Numbered from the stretch's first letter, positions 41,711-55,815 are shown. The stretch is 64,000 nt of DNA from Glandiceps talaboti (GCF_964340395.1 NC_135556.1:19057142-19121141), one strand, 5' to 3'. Notes: generated from the letters alone by a model not told the origin. Numbers and translations are program-made.

Positions 41711-43651
41711 TCACTTTTTGTCCCAATCCATAGCACGTCTGCGCAAATCAGAATTCTGAAATGAATACGAGAATAGTGTGTAAGTTATACGATCAAAGCT
41801 TTTTGGACCAATAAAGCCGGGGTTATTGGGTCATTGTGTAACTTTTCGCTATCGTGTGTATGTATGTATGTATGTATGTATGTATGTATGTATGTATGTA
41901 TGTATGTATGTATGTATGTATGTATGTATGTGTGTGTGTGTGTGTGTCTGTCTGTCTGTGTGTCTGTCTCTATGTGTCTGTGTCTGTGTCTGTGTCTGTG
42001 TCTGTGCCTGTCTGTCTGTCTGTCTGTCTGTCTGCCTGCCTGCCTGCCTGCGTCTGTGTCTGTGTCTGTGTCTGTGTCTGTGTCTGTGTCTGTGTGAATG
42101 TGTGTCTGTGGTTCTGTATACACTGGCTTGATGTAAATAATCATTAATTTGTGCGGACCAAGTAAGTTGTAAATTTAAAAGTTGGATGCTAAGATCTGCT
42201 ATCAGTCTTTGATCACCGGACAATCATTTAAACAGCTTAAACAGACGAAAAATTATGAAAAAATTAAAAATCCCAGTGCTACTAAGTGATTTGAGGTTAG
42301 CTATTTACATCTGTAACACAAACTTTTATCATTGGTAGCGAAATGTTTATTATACGTACGTATTCAGTTGTTTCCAGATAACTTCCGGCGACAATCAGTA
42401 CAAGCACTCCGCCTACTGCTAGGGGAAGTCTCCCAGAGTTTGACGTGTTCTTTGTCGCCATCTGCGACATGAGTCGACGTGACATGGCAATGCCTGAAAA
42501 AAACAGTTACAAAAAGACATAAAAATTCGAGGTAAACTTACGGGACTAAATATTGATCAAACTTCAATGAAAATGCTAATATTTTCACATATTCTTGCAC
42601 TCACCTTGTAAATGAGCTATTTTTTTAATGATTCGAATTTGAATTTCAATTAAGGGTATAAGATGGCGGGTAAAGTGCTATTCTAATTTGCAGGTTTCAT
42701 TATTTAAAAAATCTTTGTACCTAAATTTTATGCACTAGATATTTCTGTGAAGTACTCGACATTTTAGAAGCTGTAAACTGAACTGTGTCATTTGTAATCA
42801 TACTGAACCCACCGTGGTGTAACTATTGTTATCCTGTATCCATTTCATTCTGCAATTGCTACTGGTCTTACGCGATGTTGAAATTTACACAAAATAGATG
42901 AGCAAATGAAAACATGGTGAATAACACGGCATATTTGTAGTTTCATACACTGTCCTTGTTGGTTTAGAAGTAATTATACTATCATTTCAATTTAGTGTGC
43001 CTTTGATGCTTGTCCTCATAGAGTTCACCCAGAGTTGAGTCAAGCCTCGCTTTCGTACATGTGTACATTGATTCTAGGTCAACGTTGTTTACGGTGAAAA
43101 GCTCTTTTGGAGAGAATTACCAGGGGCGTGTCGCTTGGAGGAAAAAGAGTCGCGTCTAAAAACACTGTAACTAACTGATGCAATATGTTTTCCTGAAAGC
43201 TTTCAAGCGTCGTTTCTCGTGAATGAAATGGCATCATTTTTGATCAACTCTATATTTTAAAACATTTTCAAAGGGGTGTTGACAGTTTAAAAACTCAAAG
43301 TATTTTTTTAGACAAATTGAATCTTTTTAGGTTACAAACAAATCTAAATGTAACGTTTTTCACCTATTTGCAAACCTTGGTATGCGTTTCGCGCTGAGAC
43401 GCTGTAAATGAAGTCGTTGTGAATTTAAATTTTTGACAATTTTTATTTTTGTTTTCTGACGTTGGTGCGCATCATTTGATGATTTTACGTTACAACTCTT
43501 CCCCAACCTCTTTGTGCAAAAATAAAATGAATTTTGTTTTTCATATTCATTAAATGAATGCTCCGTAAATGTAGATCTTTTGAATGTTTACGATGTAATG
43601 AAATCACTTACCGTTTTTGATGAGGACACTTCTTGTGAGGAATGAAAGCAT
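41711..43651 (-). CDS. Small single-pass membrane protein, tandem family copy 3 (72 aa, 3 exons)
   Basis: Exons: 43612-43651, 42360-42493, 41711-41755 (40, 134 and 45 bases; 72 codons plus TGA). Exon 1 encodes MLSFLTRSVLIKN. Exon 2 encodes GIAMSRRLMSQMATKNTSNS, GRLPLAVGGVLVLIVAGSYL, ETTEY. Exon 3 encodes NSDLRRRAMDWDKK, the shortest tail of the family. The motif after the membrane segment, LRRR-x-x-DW-x-K, resembles the same region of vertebrate mitoregulin (recalled from memory; inference only). Intron 2 contains a long TATG/TCTG microsatellite. Closest to copy 2. Confidence 0.75.
41859..42098. repeat. (TATG)n / (TGTCTG)n microsatellite in copy 3 intron 2
   Basis: TATG tetramers to about 41930, then GT, TCTG, TGCC and TGTGTC blocks. 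Open frames here are artefacts. Confidence 0.97.
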
Positions 43652-43771
43652 TTTGATAGTTTCGTCTGAGATAAAATACGGTGATTAGGTGCAAAAATTG
43701 TACAGCTTCTTTCAACTAATGCCGCAACTCTGCTGTTTTTGCCCTCACAATAACAATATATACCCAAACAG

Positions 43772-43790
43772 TCACATGATCACTACGTCA
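43772..43790. promoter_or_regulatory. TCACATGA and CRE-like half site upstream of copy 3
   Basis: TCACATGA (43772-43779) differs by one base from the TCACGTGA found at the other copies and is followed by TACGTCA (43784-43790). It lies about 120 bases upstream of the copy 3 start, and CCCTGGATTGG further upstream matches the blocks above copies 1 and 4. Confidence 0.4.
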
Positions 43791-45984
43791 TAATCTATCT
43801 GCGTCTCCATTGTCCCTCGTCGACAGTACACCGCGTCCCTGGATTGGTCGTGGGAGAAGTACACGCCCATATTTGTACACGTAGGCCTACACACTACAAT
43901 GTGTCTGTTGCTTTGTTGACTTGGGAACGCTTTTGTGTTGTTGTTTTGATTTTTAGAAAAACAGAAAAACTGAAAAAAGGCGGAATTGAATTCAAGAATG
44001 AAACACGTTTTAACGACACTTTGGATTTTCTGGTGGCAGGTGTTAGGTGGGGAGGGGGTCATTCGAGTGTGGGTGAATGGTGAATGTATTTAGGAAAATT
44101 GCTGGAATGAAAATACAATTAGCGATTTGAGTAGCTGGAGAGAGATTTCTTCAACATGTGTATTTGATATTTTTTTAAATCAATTTAGAAGAGTTTATTT
44201 TACAGGTTGCCTACAAACACGGTTAATTAATACATTCATGTTTGAGCAAAACCATGTTGTGGTCATCACCCTTCATAACTATCAATACCCAACCTTGACC
44301 GTGATATGTAAAATCTGGAATCCCCTTTTTATTAAACCATGCCAAAGTATTGAAGCAAACGTATATTTCCACCAATGGATTTTTTATTGCAAATATTGAT
44401 AAAGTGTGTTCATATGGCGATCATATTTGTCTAGTTCTCACATTGTAAAATCATTAAAAACAAAGTCTGCACGTTGTATGATGTAAGGGAGGTTGGGAAA
44501 TTTGTTTTCATTTTCGGTCGCTCACCTCCCATGACCGCGTCGTATTTCCATATGACTCATGTAATGGCAACATCTTATTTTCATTAGTTTCTCACCATAA
44601 TGCCGGCATATGAGTAACATGAAGACCACACCACCACCCCAACACTACAGTTTTAGGTGTTCACGCAGTCATGTAGTAGTTATGCCACAGAAATCGATGT
44701 AATAAAGGAACAGTCGCCGACTTTTAATTTCTTATTCTTCCAACAACTTTCGTGCCGGAGTAGAAATGTGGGGTAAATAGTGCCATGAAACATATCAAAA
44801 AACTGGTATCGCCCTTACCATCTGTTGGGATATCCGTTCTATTTTTTTCAACCTTGGTGTCAACAAAGTATTAGCATATCATGCAAATGAACCCTAACGA
44901 CTTACAACAAATTGTTTTGATGTATTTAATCTTTTCAAGGGTTTTACTTTTTAGTGCTTTTTCACAAGACTTGATAATAATTACTGTATACAGTAACTGT
45001 ACATAGCAGTGTTGTCAACTGTTAATGTTTTCTTGAGTCTGCGCAGAACGTGTCTAATGTACATCATGCTACCCAGCCACTCAATACAAAATACTCTTTT
45101 AAATGATACTATGGGGAATGGTGAGCAGAATATTAACCGTCCATAATAGAATACAGCGATTGTATACCATATTTAATACCAGTACAGTAACTATATATTT
45201 TATGTTTCCTCCATAGGAACTACAACGCTTTAGTAAAGTAATGTGAACCACTGCACTGCCGCGTGGTGCCAATCTCTTTTGTTCATTCAGAAATGAAAAG
45301 TCTATGCAATACCGCTGTACTTTGCGAAAACATTTACTGAACAATGGGGCGCATCAGCATAAAGCAATATTTGGGTTTCATAGCATTGACCTTACAAATG
45401 AGGCTTTCCGGTCAGGTAATTATTTTCGGGTATTGAACTCAGCTAGTGTCTGCAACCCAGCTGATTGATGTAAACATATGCTATGAATAAGTGAAGGACA
45501 ACGTAGTCTAAAAATGAGGATACATGATTGAAAGTTTCTGTATGTGCAATGCACTATGATGGATAGCCATAGGTATAAAAAACTAAAATCAATGACATTC
45601 CAAGATAAATGTCAATTTCGTTTTTAGTCGATTTCTGTTCATCACATCTATAGTGTACTGGCAGCGATAAACATGAAGTTGATTTAAATAATTAATAATC
45701 ATATTAATGTCACTGAGTTGAATGAATTACGCTAGGTTTAAATACACCGAAAATTAAATCTTAATTGTTAATTTACTTACTACAATATCACATCATGGTT
45801 GACCATGAACAAGAATTTATCAGAAATGAATCGATAACAGCACTGTATCGTGATAAAAGCATGCAACTGGAGCGTTTTTATAAAACTGTGTTTTTGTTAG
45901 ATATAATTGACTTTCTTGTCATATTAGTATTGTACACCATAAATTGTACTGAATCTCCTGTGGGTATTTGTATAACTGTTCACA

Positions 45985-46200
45985 TAGTATAGTAAAATAA
46001 ATCAAATTCAAATGATTTTTAGGTCCGCACCCAAAAATCAATGCCCTCAATGCGATGACAATTTCAAAATGATACAGTCGATCACTAAATCAACATGTAC
46101 AATCATGTATGGTTATTGGCATTTTAACAAGTCTCAGTAAATGTCTTGTGGTTGTCTGATTGAAACATAACACTCCAGTTACACGTACTGCTAGTGTAGT
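45985..46200 (-). mobile_element. Short interspersed DNA element, family A, copy 3 (truncated)
   Basis: On the - strand this matches 35313-35570, including the palindromic core GATTTTTGGGTGCGGACC and the terminus GTGTAACTGGA. The other end is missing. Confidence 0.6.
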
Positions 46201-46599
46201 AGTTTTTATGTACTTTTGCAATGCTGTAGCGATACACTTGTAAACATCTAGTAAATGAAAATAAATACTATAATAATGATGATTATAGAACTGTGATTAC
46301 ATGTTGGTGTTTTACAAGTTGTCATATTACACTACTCGATTGGTGTACGTGTGGTATAATTTCCACCTGTGCGATACAACACATAGTGGTAAACAACCCT
46401 TTGTTAATTGCACCGAGTTATTTTGTTACATGACGTACGTGTACTGCTACTATACATAGGACAACATTTTGAATGTATTACCCTAGAGGAAAACAACTCA
46501 AACATATATATGTAACTAGGTTGGCTCGCAGGTGTATTGAATTACAACGGCACATCCAATTTATAATCAAATCCTCAACTTGACGGATAACATTTCTAT

Positions 46600-46880
46600 A
46601 GTCGAGGTCATTTTGATCCGAGCTTTCTCTGTCGTGGAGAAGAGATTTACTGTTAATTTGGTCTCCCTTTTTTCCTACTATTGAGAAGGGATTTTATCTC
46701 AAATTTGATAGTCGTTTTCTCTATCATCGACAAGGATTTTTAAAGTCGATTTGTTAGGAGTTTTCCAAATACGCTGCACAAAATAACTGTCCTTCGGAGT
46801 ATGCGCTTTTATGCCGGAGAAGGGTTTAAAAACTCAGTTCGATGCACATTTACTATGTTTATGGAGGAGGAATTTTCTAA
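46600..46880. repeat. Degenerate ~47-bp tandem repeat
   Basis: Five or six diverged units, each with a form of TTTTCTCTATC, GAGAAGGGATTTT and an AAATTTGATAG-like stretch. Unit boundaries are near 46622, 46666, 46714 and 46760. No long frame crosses it. Confidence 0.4.
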
Positions 46881-48835
46881 AAGAAATGGAGTTGATTGTG
46901 TTTCTTCACACTCTGTTTCAAACTAACGATGTAGTTGATTCATATCGAAAAGAGTGATTATTTATCTAATGCTAGTTTCATTGCAATGGTTGGGCAAGAA
47001 ATTTTCATGGTGAGAGTTATTCTGATATTTCATAACTGAATGTTATGGTCTAACATAATCTTGCGAAAATTACTGTATATATCATTGACTGCCACAAGTC
47101 ACGTGATCAAATGTACAATTCTATTTTAATACAGATGGAATACTATTTCAAATAAATACAGTTGTCAAGAATACTTTAGTTTAATATTTGCAATCGACAA
47201 TTCACTGCAGACACATAAATACACTATGGATAGACTGAGTTAGGGTGAGCATATGGTGGGATCTAGCAGAATCAACGACCTTATGTCATCGGCAAGGGTA
47301 GGTTAATACCAGCCAAGGGTGGTCAGGCGCAGGTAAGGGCCAATAAATATAAATTGAAATGGGTAAGGAAATTTCATAGATATCCGATTTTGATATAAAA
47401 CTGCGTAAATATTGAAATATGGAATCTAAGAGATGATGAATATAAAGATAAGTAACCAAGGAGATTGTGTTTAACTGTATGCCAGTTTCTTACAATAAAG
47501 AATTTTTTATGGCGAGAATTATTGAAGATATTTGTGGGAGGTTACAAATACGTAAACATATAACAGCTAATTCAAAGAGATTAAAAATTAAATGAATATT
47601 GGCTCATCGGTTTATCGTTGACAGTGTGTATGTAACTTGATAACAATATCTCATTTCGTGATGAGTATAATTCAGGGCATATAACTCATAGGAGGGGACC
47701 AAGTCAGTTTATTTCTTGAAATGCAAGTGAATTGATTTTACATACTGGGTGTCAAAGTTCGTGTCAGGGGTCGGTGTATCATTTTCACACATCCAGTCAG
47801 CCAGGAATAGCAACCACTAGTCAAGTATATATACACTTTAGATATCATTTTATTAAATGAATAGAAGTAACTTGTACACATTACACAGTTAACATCAGTT
47901 GATATACCCTTTTACCCGTTTAATATCAAAAACTTGGTGGTGGTAAGTTCTTGGACCAAAGTTCTTGGACCAAAAAGTGTCAACAAAAATCACAACTTAT
48001 GGATTGAAATTAATCTGTAACTTTTTTTTTAAAATTGTATTTTCACTGGTTAGTTGTACTCAAATAAAAATGTCTTCGCTTTGTACGTTTCCTTTGTTTG
48101 TGCTTTGGAAAAAATGTAAAAACCAATTACACAAGCTAGCTGTAACGGGAACAAGATATTCCCTGATCTGCTGAGACAAATACGTTAAAACTATAGTTTA
48201 TGCAAATGAAAATGACAATTAATAGAAATAACGCATTTAAGAAATGGCTCTCTTTTCTATTTCTGATAAATTTGGTTAATTTTCACGCTTTCGTGCATCG
48301 TTATGATATTTTGTTTATTTTGATTTTGCTTTTGTTATTTTTTTGTGTATTTTGTTTTGTTACAAACATTATCAACTCCTTTCAAGCACATTTTTTTTCA
48401 ACACTTTCATTATTTTTTTAAATATAAAAACACATAATCTCCCGTAATGAAGCATAAAATCCACTTTCCGGATAATCAAAGGACTAAACTCATGGCAAGT
48501 CCCTACAAAATAATAATGATAAAAAACGTAATTTTTGGATTCAATATTAAAGTGATGTATTTTATGTTCTACAGGATTTCTGTGCGTGAAGAGCAACGAA
48601 GTACGAACAGTAAAATCGTAATAATTCTTCGAATTTATCCAATAAATTTTAACACCATAATTTACAATGTCCATAGTATCTTGAAGGAATTAAAGCAGTG
48701 TCGGATGCTAGCGGCGATGTACAACGCTGTCACCGGTCAAATGCGACGATCCCATCCCTCTTGGTTGTTCTTGCAAGGCTTGCTGAACATTCAACGAAAA
48801 ATGTTTTTAGAGTTGATTGCAACTTCCGTTAATGT

Positions 48836-48841
48836 TTTATT
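48836..48841 (-). terminator. Poly(A) signal of copy 4
   Basis: AATAAA on the - strand 68 bases past the copy 4 stop codon. Confidence 0.55.
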
Positions 48842-48908
48842 TTTTAACATGACGGCTAGCCTTCTCGAATTGTCTCTCTGATAGTGCGTTTTCGTCTGCG
48901 TTCGACAT

Positions 48909-51556
48909 TCAACGCCTTTTTTTCAGGAGGTTCCAATCCGTGCACCGTCTGTTCATATCTGAAAACTGAGGAACAAAGAAGAAATTAGAATACAGTCTAG
49001 AAACAACTTGAGCATACAGCTACCATGACGTGTGGGGCAAAGTATACTAATAGATGACGTCATGATGTGACGGCGTCACCTCTAATTCATACTTTCATCA
49101 TTGTTATCATAACAATATAGATCAGTGACCTGAGGTGAGTCGTGGGATGTTGTTGTCGACTGTTAATGTTGTGATGGTTCATCCGGGACATCGACACAAT
49201 GGCAGATGTTACAACAAAATGCACTATAATCCGCAAATGTATTCCATTTTTACGAAGTTGCAACTTAAATTTAACGGCTATCAATATCATCCATGTATCG
49301 ACTAAATCTTTGAAAGACTCTTTTCAATAACATACATATACAGTCATGTACTTACATATTCCCATGATTCGACAGAACTTGCAACAACGATCAACATCAG
49401 CACACTGGCAGTTGTGAAAGGAAGTCCAGATTTCGCAGTGTTCCTTGATGCCAACTGGCCCAGGAATCGACGTGGCGTAAGAGCGCCTGGAAAAAAAACA
49501 TCAACAAAGTTTTATGACATTACAGTCGATTATAAGTTTGTGGATAATGTATTTGTTTTGTTATCACGACTATCTTTCTCTTCTTTTTCTACAAGTCGTT
49601 AACTGACGGTTGTTGGAACAAATCAGAAGCGATCGAAAGTGCGTTTTGGTGACCTATTACGAAGCCCACACTCTCAAAAAAAAAAGACTGTTTCGATTAG
49701 TAACTTCTTGCAAAGAAACTCCATGTTAAATTATATAAGTCACAGTGTAAGTCTTAAGTCTAAATTTCTGAATTTCGTTTTTATATACAAGATCTCTGTA
49801 CAATTTAAATTGCCTGGTAATAGTTTGAGCATACCCGGAGAAGTATCGAACCAGACTTACGTGTCATACAGTCAGTTTACAAAAGGAATAACACTACATA
49901 CATGTACGACTAGTATATAAAAAACATGGACATGGATTGTAGGGCGTATGTTGGTACGAGTGGATGTAATCTCAGAGACCACTATAGAGAATTCTCCATA
50001 GTGGCCTGGGGTGTAATTGATACCTCGCCTGCCAACCATACACAGCTTGATATGTGCATAATACTTGTAAAAAACATGCACACGCGGCTTTCGAGTTAAT
50101 GAAGCGATGACCAGACAATACACGGCCGACAGTGCGTCTGGCTGGGATAGCTGAGGTGTAGTAACTCTCTGTTAACAGTCGCGTAAAACTGTACTCTTTG
50201 TTACAATGAAAAGAGCGTGACGAAATTTCAAACAGAATTTCAAACATTTAGAGGTAAAATGTACCACAGTAGTGATATTGTAAGAGTATATTTCAGTATG
50301 GAGACCATATGGTGACCTGAGTCATGATGTCAACAACGTTACCATGTGTTTAGGTTAGCACAGAATTAAATGGAGGCATTATAGGCCTACGTGCATGTGT
50401 ATCGTAGACAATTGACAAAATACTATGCACGATATACGTGCCAAAAACGGAAGGATCAATTTGTAGTGAGATATTTCAATATATTTTCTCTGATTAATAT
50501 TTATCATTTCTAGAACTATTAATGGTATGTATGATCTGAAAGTTGTGTCCCATCACGTCTAATCACTTCTGTCAGCGAAGGGTCCATTTCATCTGTCGGT
50601 GATCGACCTTGCCAATGGTGAGTATCCAAATTGTTACCTGGGCCATGTACTAATTCCAATGTCATTCTGAAGTTACGCGATGATGAAATGTACAAGAATA
50701 TTTGCATAGACTGAGTCATTAAAAAGAAAGAGTTCCCGGATGAACTATCCATGTTTTGCGTCTAATATAATCACAATACTATTTTTGTGTACGTGCGGTT
50801 CACGATTCGGATACTCTCGGGTTACTAACCTCGCTTTCAGTGACAGTGTTGTTGTTTCAATCAGCTGTAGATTGTCATACCGTGGCAAGCAACGTGGTCG
50901 TATGTCGACAGATGAGATGCGTATCTTTTCACATAGTGTGTTTATAGTACCTAAAGTTCTTGGATTGTCGCGTTAAAATTTACTGCGAGTCAGCGAAGGC
51001 GATATGGTTCGCCCCACTCGATTACTTTCAATGAAAGAAATTAATACAAATTTGCAGATAAAAGTGGCCCACGACCATTAATTTGGTTACAAGTGCTTCG
51101 AGTTGGTTTTTCAATGTTTATTTTAATGTTTTGTTTTGTAAAAGTCAAATATTAATAGAGTTAATTTTCTGGGATTCATACATTCTCTTCAATAATATTA
51201 CGATGCTATTGTCCACAGCGGTTGTTGATAAACACAAAACTCCCAGCTACGATTTGCCTAACCAGGTTTCATCTCTGATGATTCCCTATGTTTGAATGAA
51301 CACATTGAAAATCAAAACAAACGTGATGGGTGAAGAGTAGTGATAATGGAATCTACCATCGTTAGAAAACACTCCGATGGAGTAACGCGTTACTGTCCTA
51401 ATGTAAAGACCAAACATGCACTCATCAATTACCAGTAATAGAGAGAAAAAAATATAAAACAAAAAAATATATATATCTGAAAATTTGAATGAAATATCGA
51501 AAATGTTGGTACTTACCAGTTCTAGCGGCCATTCTTCTTGCAATAACAGAAAGCAT
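48909..51556 (-). CDS. Small single-pass membrane protein, tandem family copy 4 (75 aa, 3 exons)
   Basis: Exons: 51517-51556, 49356-49486, 48909-48965 (40, 131 and 57 bases; 75 codons plus TGA). Exon 1 encodes MLSVIARRMAART. Exon 2 encodes GALTPRRFLGQLASRNTAKS, GLPFTTASVLMLIVVASSVE, SWEY. Exon 3 encodes FSDMNRRCTDWNLLKKRR. Exon 3 uses the acceptor TTCCTCAG; an internal CAG seven bases later would shift the frame to an immediate stop. Closest to copy 1, with which it also shares promoter blocks. Intron 1 holds a 78-codon frame (50519-50752, -) of unknown meaning and a near-palindrome at 49979-50004. Confidence 0.77.
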
Positions 51557-51708
51557 TTTGATATTTTTTCGCTGAACTTGGAAATATATAACGTTGCGTA
51601 TGAAGTCCTCGTTGACTGGTACTCAGTTCACTGCTGCCAGTTAAGTTTTCTTCAATTCCGTCTACCAAATCTAGTCTGGGAGCTACAATTTATATCTTTA
51701 ATTTGGTG

Positions 51709-51764
51709 TCACGTGACCGTCGCAATCCGGCGAAACAAACACTTTCAATAGTGGTGTCACGTGA
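51709..51764. promoter_or_regulatory. Paired TCACGTGA sites upstream of copy 4
   Basis: TCACGTGA at 51709-51716 and 51757-51764, 153 and 201 bases upstream of the copy 4 start, mirror the doublet of copy 1. Confidence 0.55.
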
Positions 51765-53925
51765 TCAAAATCCGGTCTTTGACTGATATACCAAAGTTGT
51801 AAACACGTCGTCCCTGGATTTTAGCACGGTGCATGATGGTACCTGCACGTATGTACCGTAATGTTTTGATAGATGGGAAGACGATTACCGATTGTCTGTT
51901 GACCTGATATGACCTTAATTTGGTGACTTATCAGGTGGTATTTTGACTAATTATGAATCAATTTTGTATTTTAGTTTTTGTTTTCCATAACAGTCATTGT
52001 TTTTTTTTCTGGTGGCTAGTTCAGTGAATAAGTATTTTACTGACTCTGTTTTCAAAATGTAATTATTGGGTTACTAAATCATTCTATTCAAAATGTTAAT
52101 CTCACAGTATAACCTTCCAATTTGAATTAAAGTCTGAGCAAGAAGAAGGCCCAAAATGGTCTTTCCATTGTTCACGTCCGCTGTACCTCTTGGAAGGCCA
52201 ACGCCCAACATAACACACTTAAATGACAGCAAAGAAGATAATGGACAGGCAGTACAGTTGATGTGAAATACAGATAAAAGCAAATATAATCTTCTAGCCT
52301 GAAGTTCGTTGATTACATTATTATCTCAATGGACTATCTCGTCTCATCGCCTCAGGTCGAAGGTTAGATCGTAAGCTTTCGCTAGTTTGATTTCTTATAT
52401 TATACCCTTTTAGCTGTCAAAATGTTGACCCAGAGATTGGCATGTGCAGGATTAGCAGTCCGCTACCAGAGCTAATATTAAAGTTCGTGCAGAGGGTGAT
52501 AACCAACCCCTTGTCTGAGTTGCTACTGAAGTCTTAATCAGTAATGGATAGTGTAAGACAAAGGGGGATTTAGTAGAAGGTGTAAACTGGGTTGACCTTT
52601 GAAGTTCAAGCATAGACCCTCCACCCACGTGGTTCAAGTAAAACCAGTCCAGCAAGCAAAGTCATAAACCATATGTCTGAGCATGGAAGTATAAGGTGAG
52701 CCTCCATGGTCTGAAGAATGAAATGCACCGCCTTGTTGTTTATCTATCCACCGTTGTCTATCATATGTACTCAATCGTCTATCATCATACACAGCTATGA
52801 AGTACTGAATCTACTACTTGGAGTGAATTACGAATACATCATATAGTTATTACTCTTTGGCGCTATTATAGAAGGTATATAAAAACAAATGAGTCATTGT
52901 ATCTAATTATTGCATATTTCTGATAAAATACATCAAAACGAGCAATTTTAATTCTCTGAGTATTTATACCTTTAACGCTATGAAAGTAACCAACATAGCT
53001 AACAATATTTACTAGTGGTCGAGGCGAGTTCTTGTTTACAGTCTGGGTCGTTCACCTCGTACCGTGTACTACTACTATTCATTCAGGTGTTTGTTGTTAG
53101 TTGTGAGTCAGCTGTGACAGGCGTGTTTTATAGACGTTGTACACAATAAACAACGTTCGCTTTTTAAATTAACCATATGGTTTTTTATTGATAATTCTGA
53201 TGAAAATTTTCGTGTTTTATAAATGCAATTATCCAACTTCAAGAGCCTTTACATATCATTTTTGCAGTTCTTAAATACTGTAGTAAATCCCAGGTCAATG
53301 CTATCCTGCCCATCTGTTGTGACCCCTCATTACAATGATGTGTCTGTTGTGGCAATGCACGTACTATTAACTCATAACACCATGTTATCTACTAGTATCT
53401 GGGATTTACGATTGTTTTGATGGAAAGAGCTCCATGAGCTCAGTGTCACTATAAAAACAGAAACTCTTTCTGATATCTCTTAAAAGTATTATTTACCAAG
53501 CCTCGTTGCTGATATGCCCTGCAAAACTGTCTGTTAGTCACGGATGCTTCAAACCACGTACATTGAACTGATGTATGTTTTAATTGTTTATTGTGAATTC
53601 ACCAAAACAAGGCATGATTCACTGTAAGTCAGCGCACGCACACCTCGGGGTTAATGGATTCGAGAGTCAGTTTATCTATGCTTGGATTCAATAATCACGC
53701 ATTCAGCGCATGGGTAGATTTACAGAATAACAAGTCTAACGATAGAAAGAAAATAAGCCAGGTCGCTGTGCCAGATATTCAAATAAAGCCATCGGGAACC
53801 TAACCTTGACCTGCTGTTTGGTGCTGTTGAAATCGATAGCATCTAACTGACAATGTGCAGTTGCCTGCTCCACTCGCCAACAATGTAGACTAATGGGAGA
53901 ACTTCGATTCTAGTCGTTTTTACAC

Positions 53926-54158
<233 letters not shown>

Positions 54159-55084
54159 GACTGGTCATCAGTAATACACATACAAATGCAAAATTTGTGA
54201 GACAAACAAGGCAGAACAGAAGAAGGACAAAAACCTCTAAACAGTACTAAGTGTACGTCACACAAATTAACATTAGAGGTAAACAGATGATGTACTTAAA
54301 GCTTTTTGAGAGAACTACACAATCCCCCATGCAAAATTGTCTGTAGTATAATAATATATTGATGGTGCAAATCAAGAGAACGATAATGCTAGTATAACTA
54401 ATCTTAAAGTTTTACCTCACTACTTAAAACTTTCCCATGAGTAATTATAGAGAACGATATGATGGGCCTCAAAGTGCACAGTTTTCCACATTTTCATGTT
54501 CTCTGAGATTAGACTCCAAATACATTTCTATTTTGCCCAGCTAATACATAGAAAATAGTGCACTAGGGGTGGTCAATACCAATGATAGCCTGAAAGTATT
54601 TTAATGAGTAGATATATTGATTTCACCACTAATACTAAGTGTTTTGAAATGTGACACACACGCACAAACAACTCTAGGATCTAGTCGATATGAACTTTGA
54701 TGAAATATTACATGCAATACACATAAGTGTATATGTTATCAACAGCTCTTTCTGTGGCAAGAAGATTACATTCAAGACTGGAGGCATAAACATCACTTTC
54801 TATGCAGCCCTGAGTCTGATTATGTTGTTTACGTCTGAATTCACATAGGCTGTACACGTAACCATCACGGTCAGAATCTATGATAACCTTTATATAATAA
54901 TGTAAATTAATATAGCGACCAAAATCCATCGAGACAGTGATCAGAGCCGCTTAAAATACAGAAGAAGCGTAAAAAGTATAAAAACTTAATTCCAGATCTA
55001 AGAGAAGGCAAGATTAAAAAGATGCGTTTTCAGAATACGTTTAAGAACATTGAAATAAATACTACTGGGTTTAAGAAGCTAAGT

Positions 55085-55445
55085 GTGCATTGACAATTAG
55101 CAACGCAGGTGTAAAGTGTGGCTAGTGGATGCATCAAGGTTAAATCATCAATTCATTGAAATAATGGAAACACAACTATTTTTCCCGGCATTTTACATAT
55201 ATACAGTGACTGCAAATTACACTATTTACTTCCCCTCTTCAGTTAAGATATTTTATCTAAAAAACCTTCGCAATATAAGTACTTCATCACCATTTTATTT
55301 ATCCACGCCGTTAGAACAGATTTCAGCTGTCAATATCTAAAGGACTATAACTATATAGACATATGTAATTCGTAGTATTTTATTATATGTACATTGACAA
55401 GCAACACAGGTGTAAGGTGTGGCTAGTGGATGCATCAACGTTAAA
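55085..55445 (+). repeat. Direct repeat of about 55 bp, 305 bp apart
   Basis: CAGGTGTAAAGTGTGGCTAG followed by TGGATGCATCAA near 55107 recurs with two or three changes near 55407; the flanks (TTGACAA, GCAAC, TTCATT) also match. Confidence 0.7.
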
Positions 55446-55764
55446 AATAAATATTGAATTCATTACCTGTCTTATTACCATATACTAGTATTTGCGTGTC
55501 TGTGTGAACATTTACAAGTATTATTATATCTTACTGTCGTCCCAAAGTTTATACTTCAAAATAGGTACGTTGAACATGACAGACTCTGAAACGTAAACAT
55601 GTACTCGTAGGCCTCAAACAAGCTTGGTATTATATAGTGGTCTGGAGTATAATGTAGGACTTGTTCAAAAGACGAATGGAACAGTAATAGGAGGTATTCG
55701 TATACAGTCTGTCACCGGAACTAGACTTTCCCTGGTGTACAATACTTAAACATCAAAGTAAGTT

Positions 55765-55815
55765 GAATGAATGAATGAATGAATGAATGAATGAATGAAT
55801 GAATGAATGAATGAA
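55765..55815. repeat. (AATG)n microsatellite
   Basis: About twelve AATG tetramers. Confidence 0.95.

Larger units (their letters stand above)
43791..48908. other. Intergenic between copies 3 and 4
   Basis: Holds the inverted family A element at 45985-46200, a degenerate tandem repeat at about 46600-46880 and an isolated TCACGTGA at 47099-47106. The + strand frame 48447-48881 (144 codons) is antisense to the copy 4 3' UTR and has no recognisable domain. No gene recognised. Confidence 0.5.

Noticed and set aside
48447-48881. 144-codon + strand frame
   Set aside because: AT-rich composition, no recognisable domain, antisense to the copy 4 3' UTR; nothing supports it.
50519-50752. 78-codon - strand frame inside copy 4 intron 1
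   Set aside because: Reasonable composition but no homology I recognise and no conserved counterpart in other copies' introns.
54708-54929. 73-codon - strand frame with DSDRDG
   Set aside because: It recalls an EF-hand loop, but position 12 is Cys rather than Glu and no second hand or splice context is visible.
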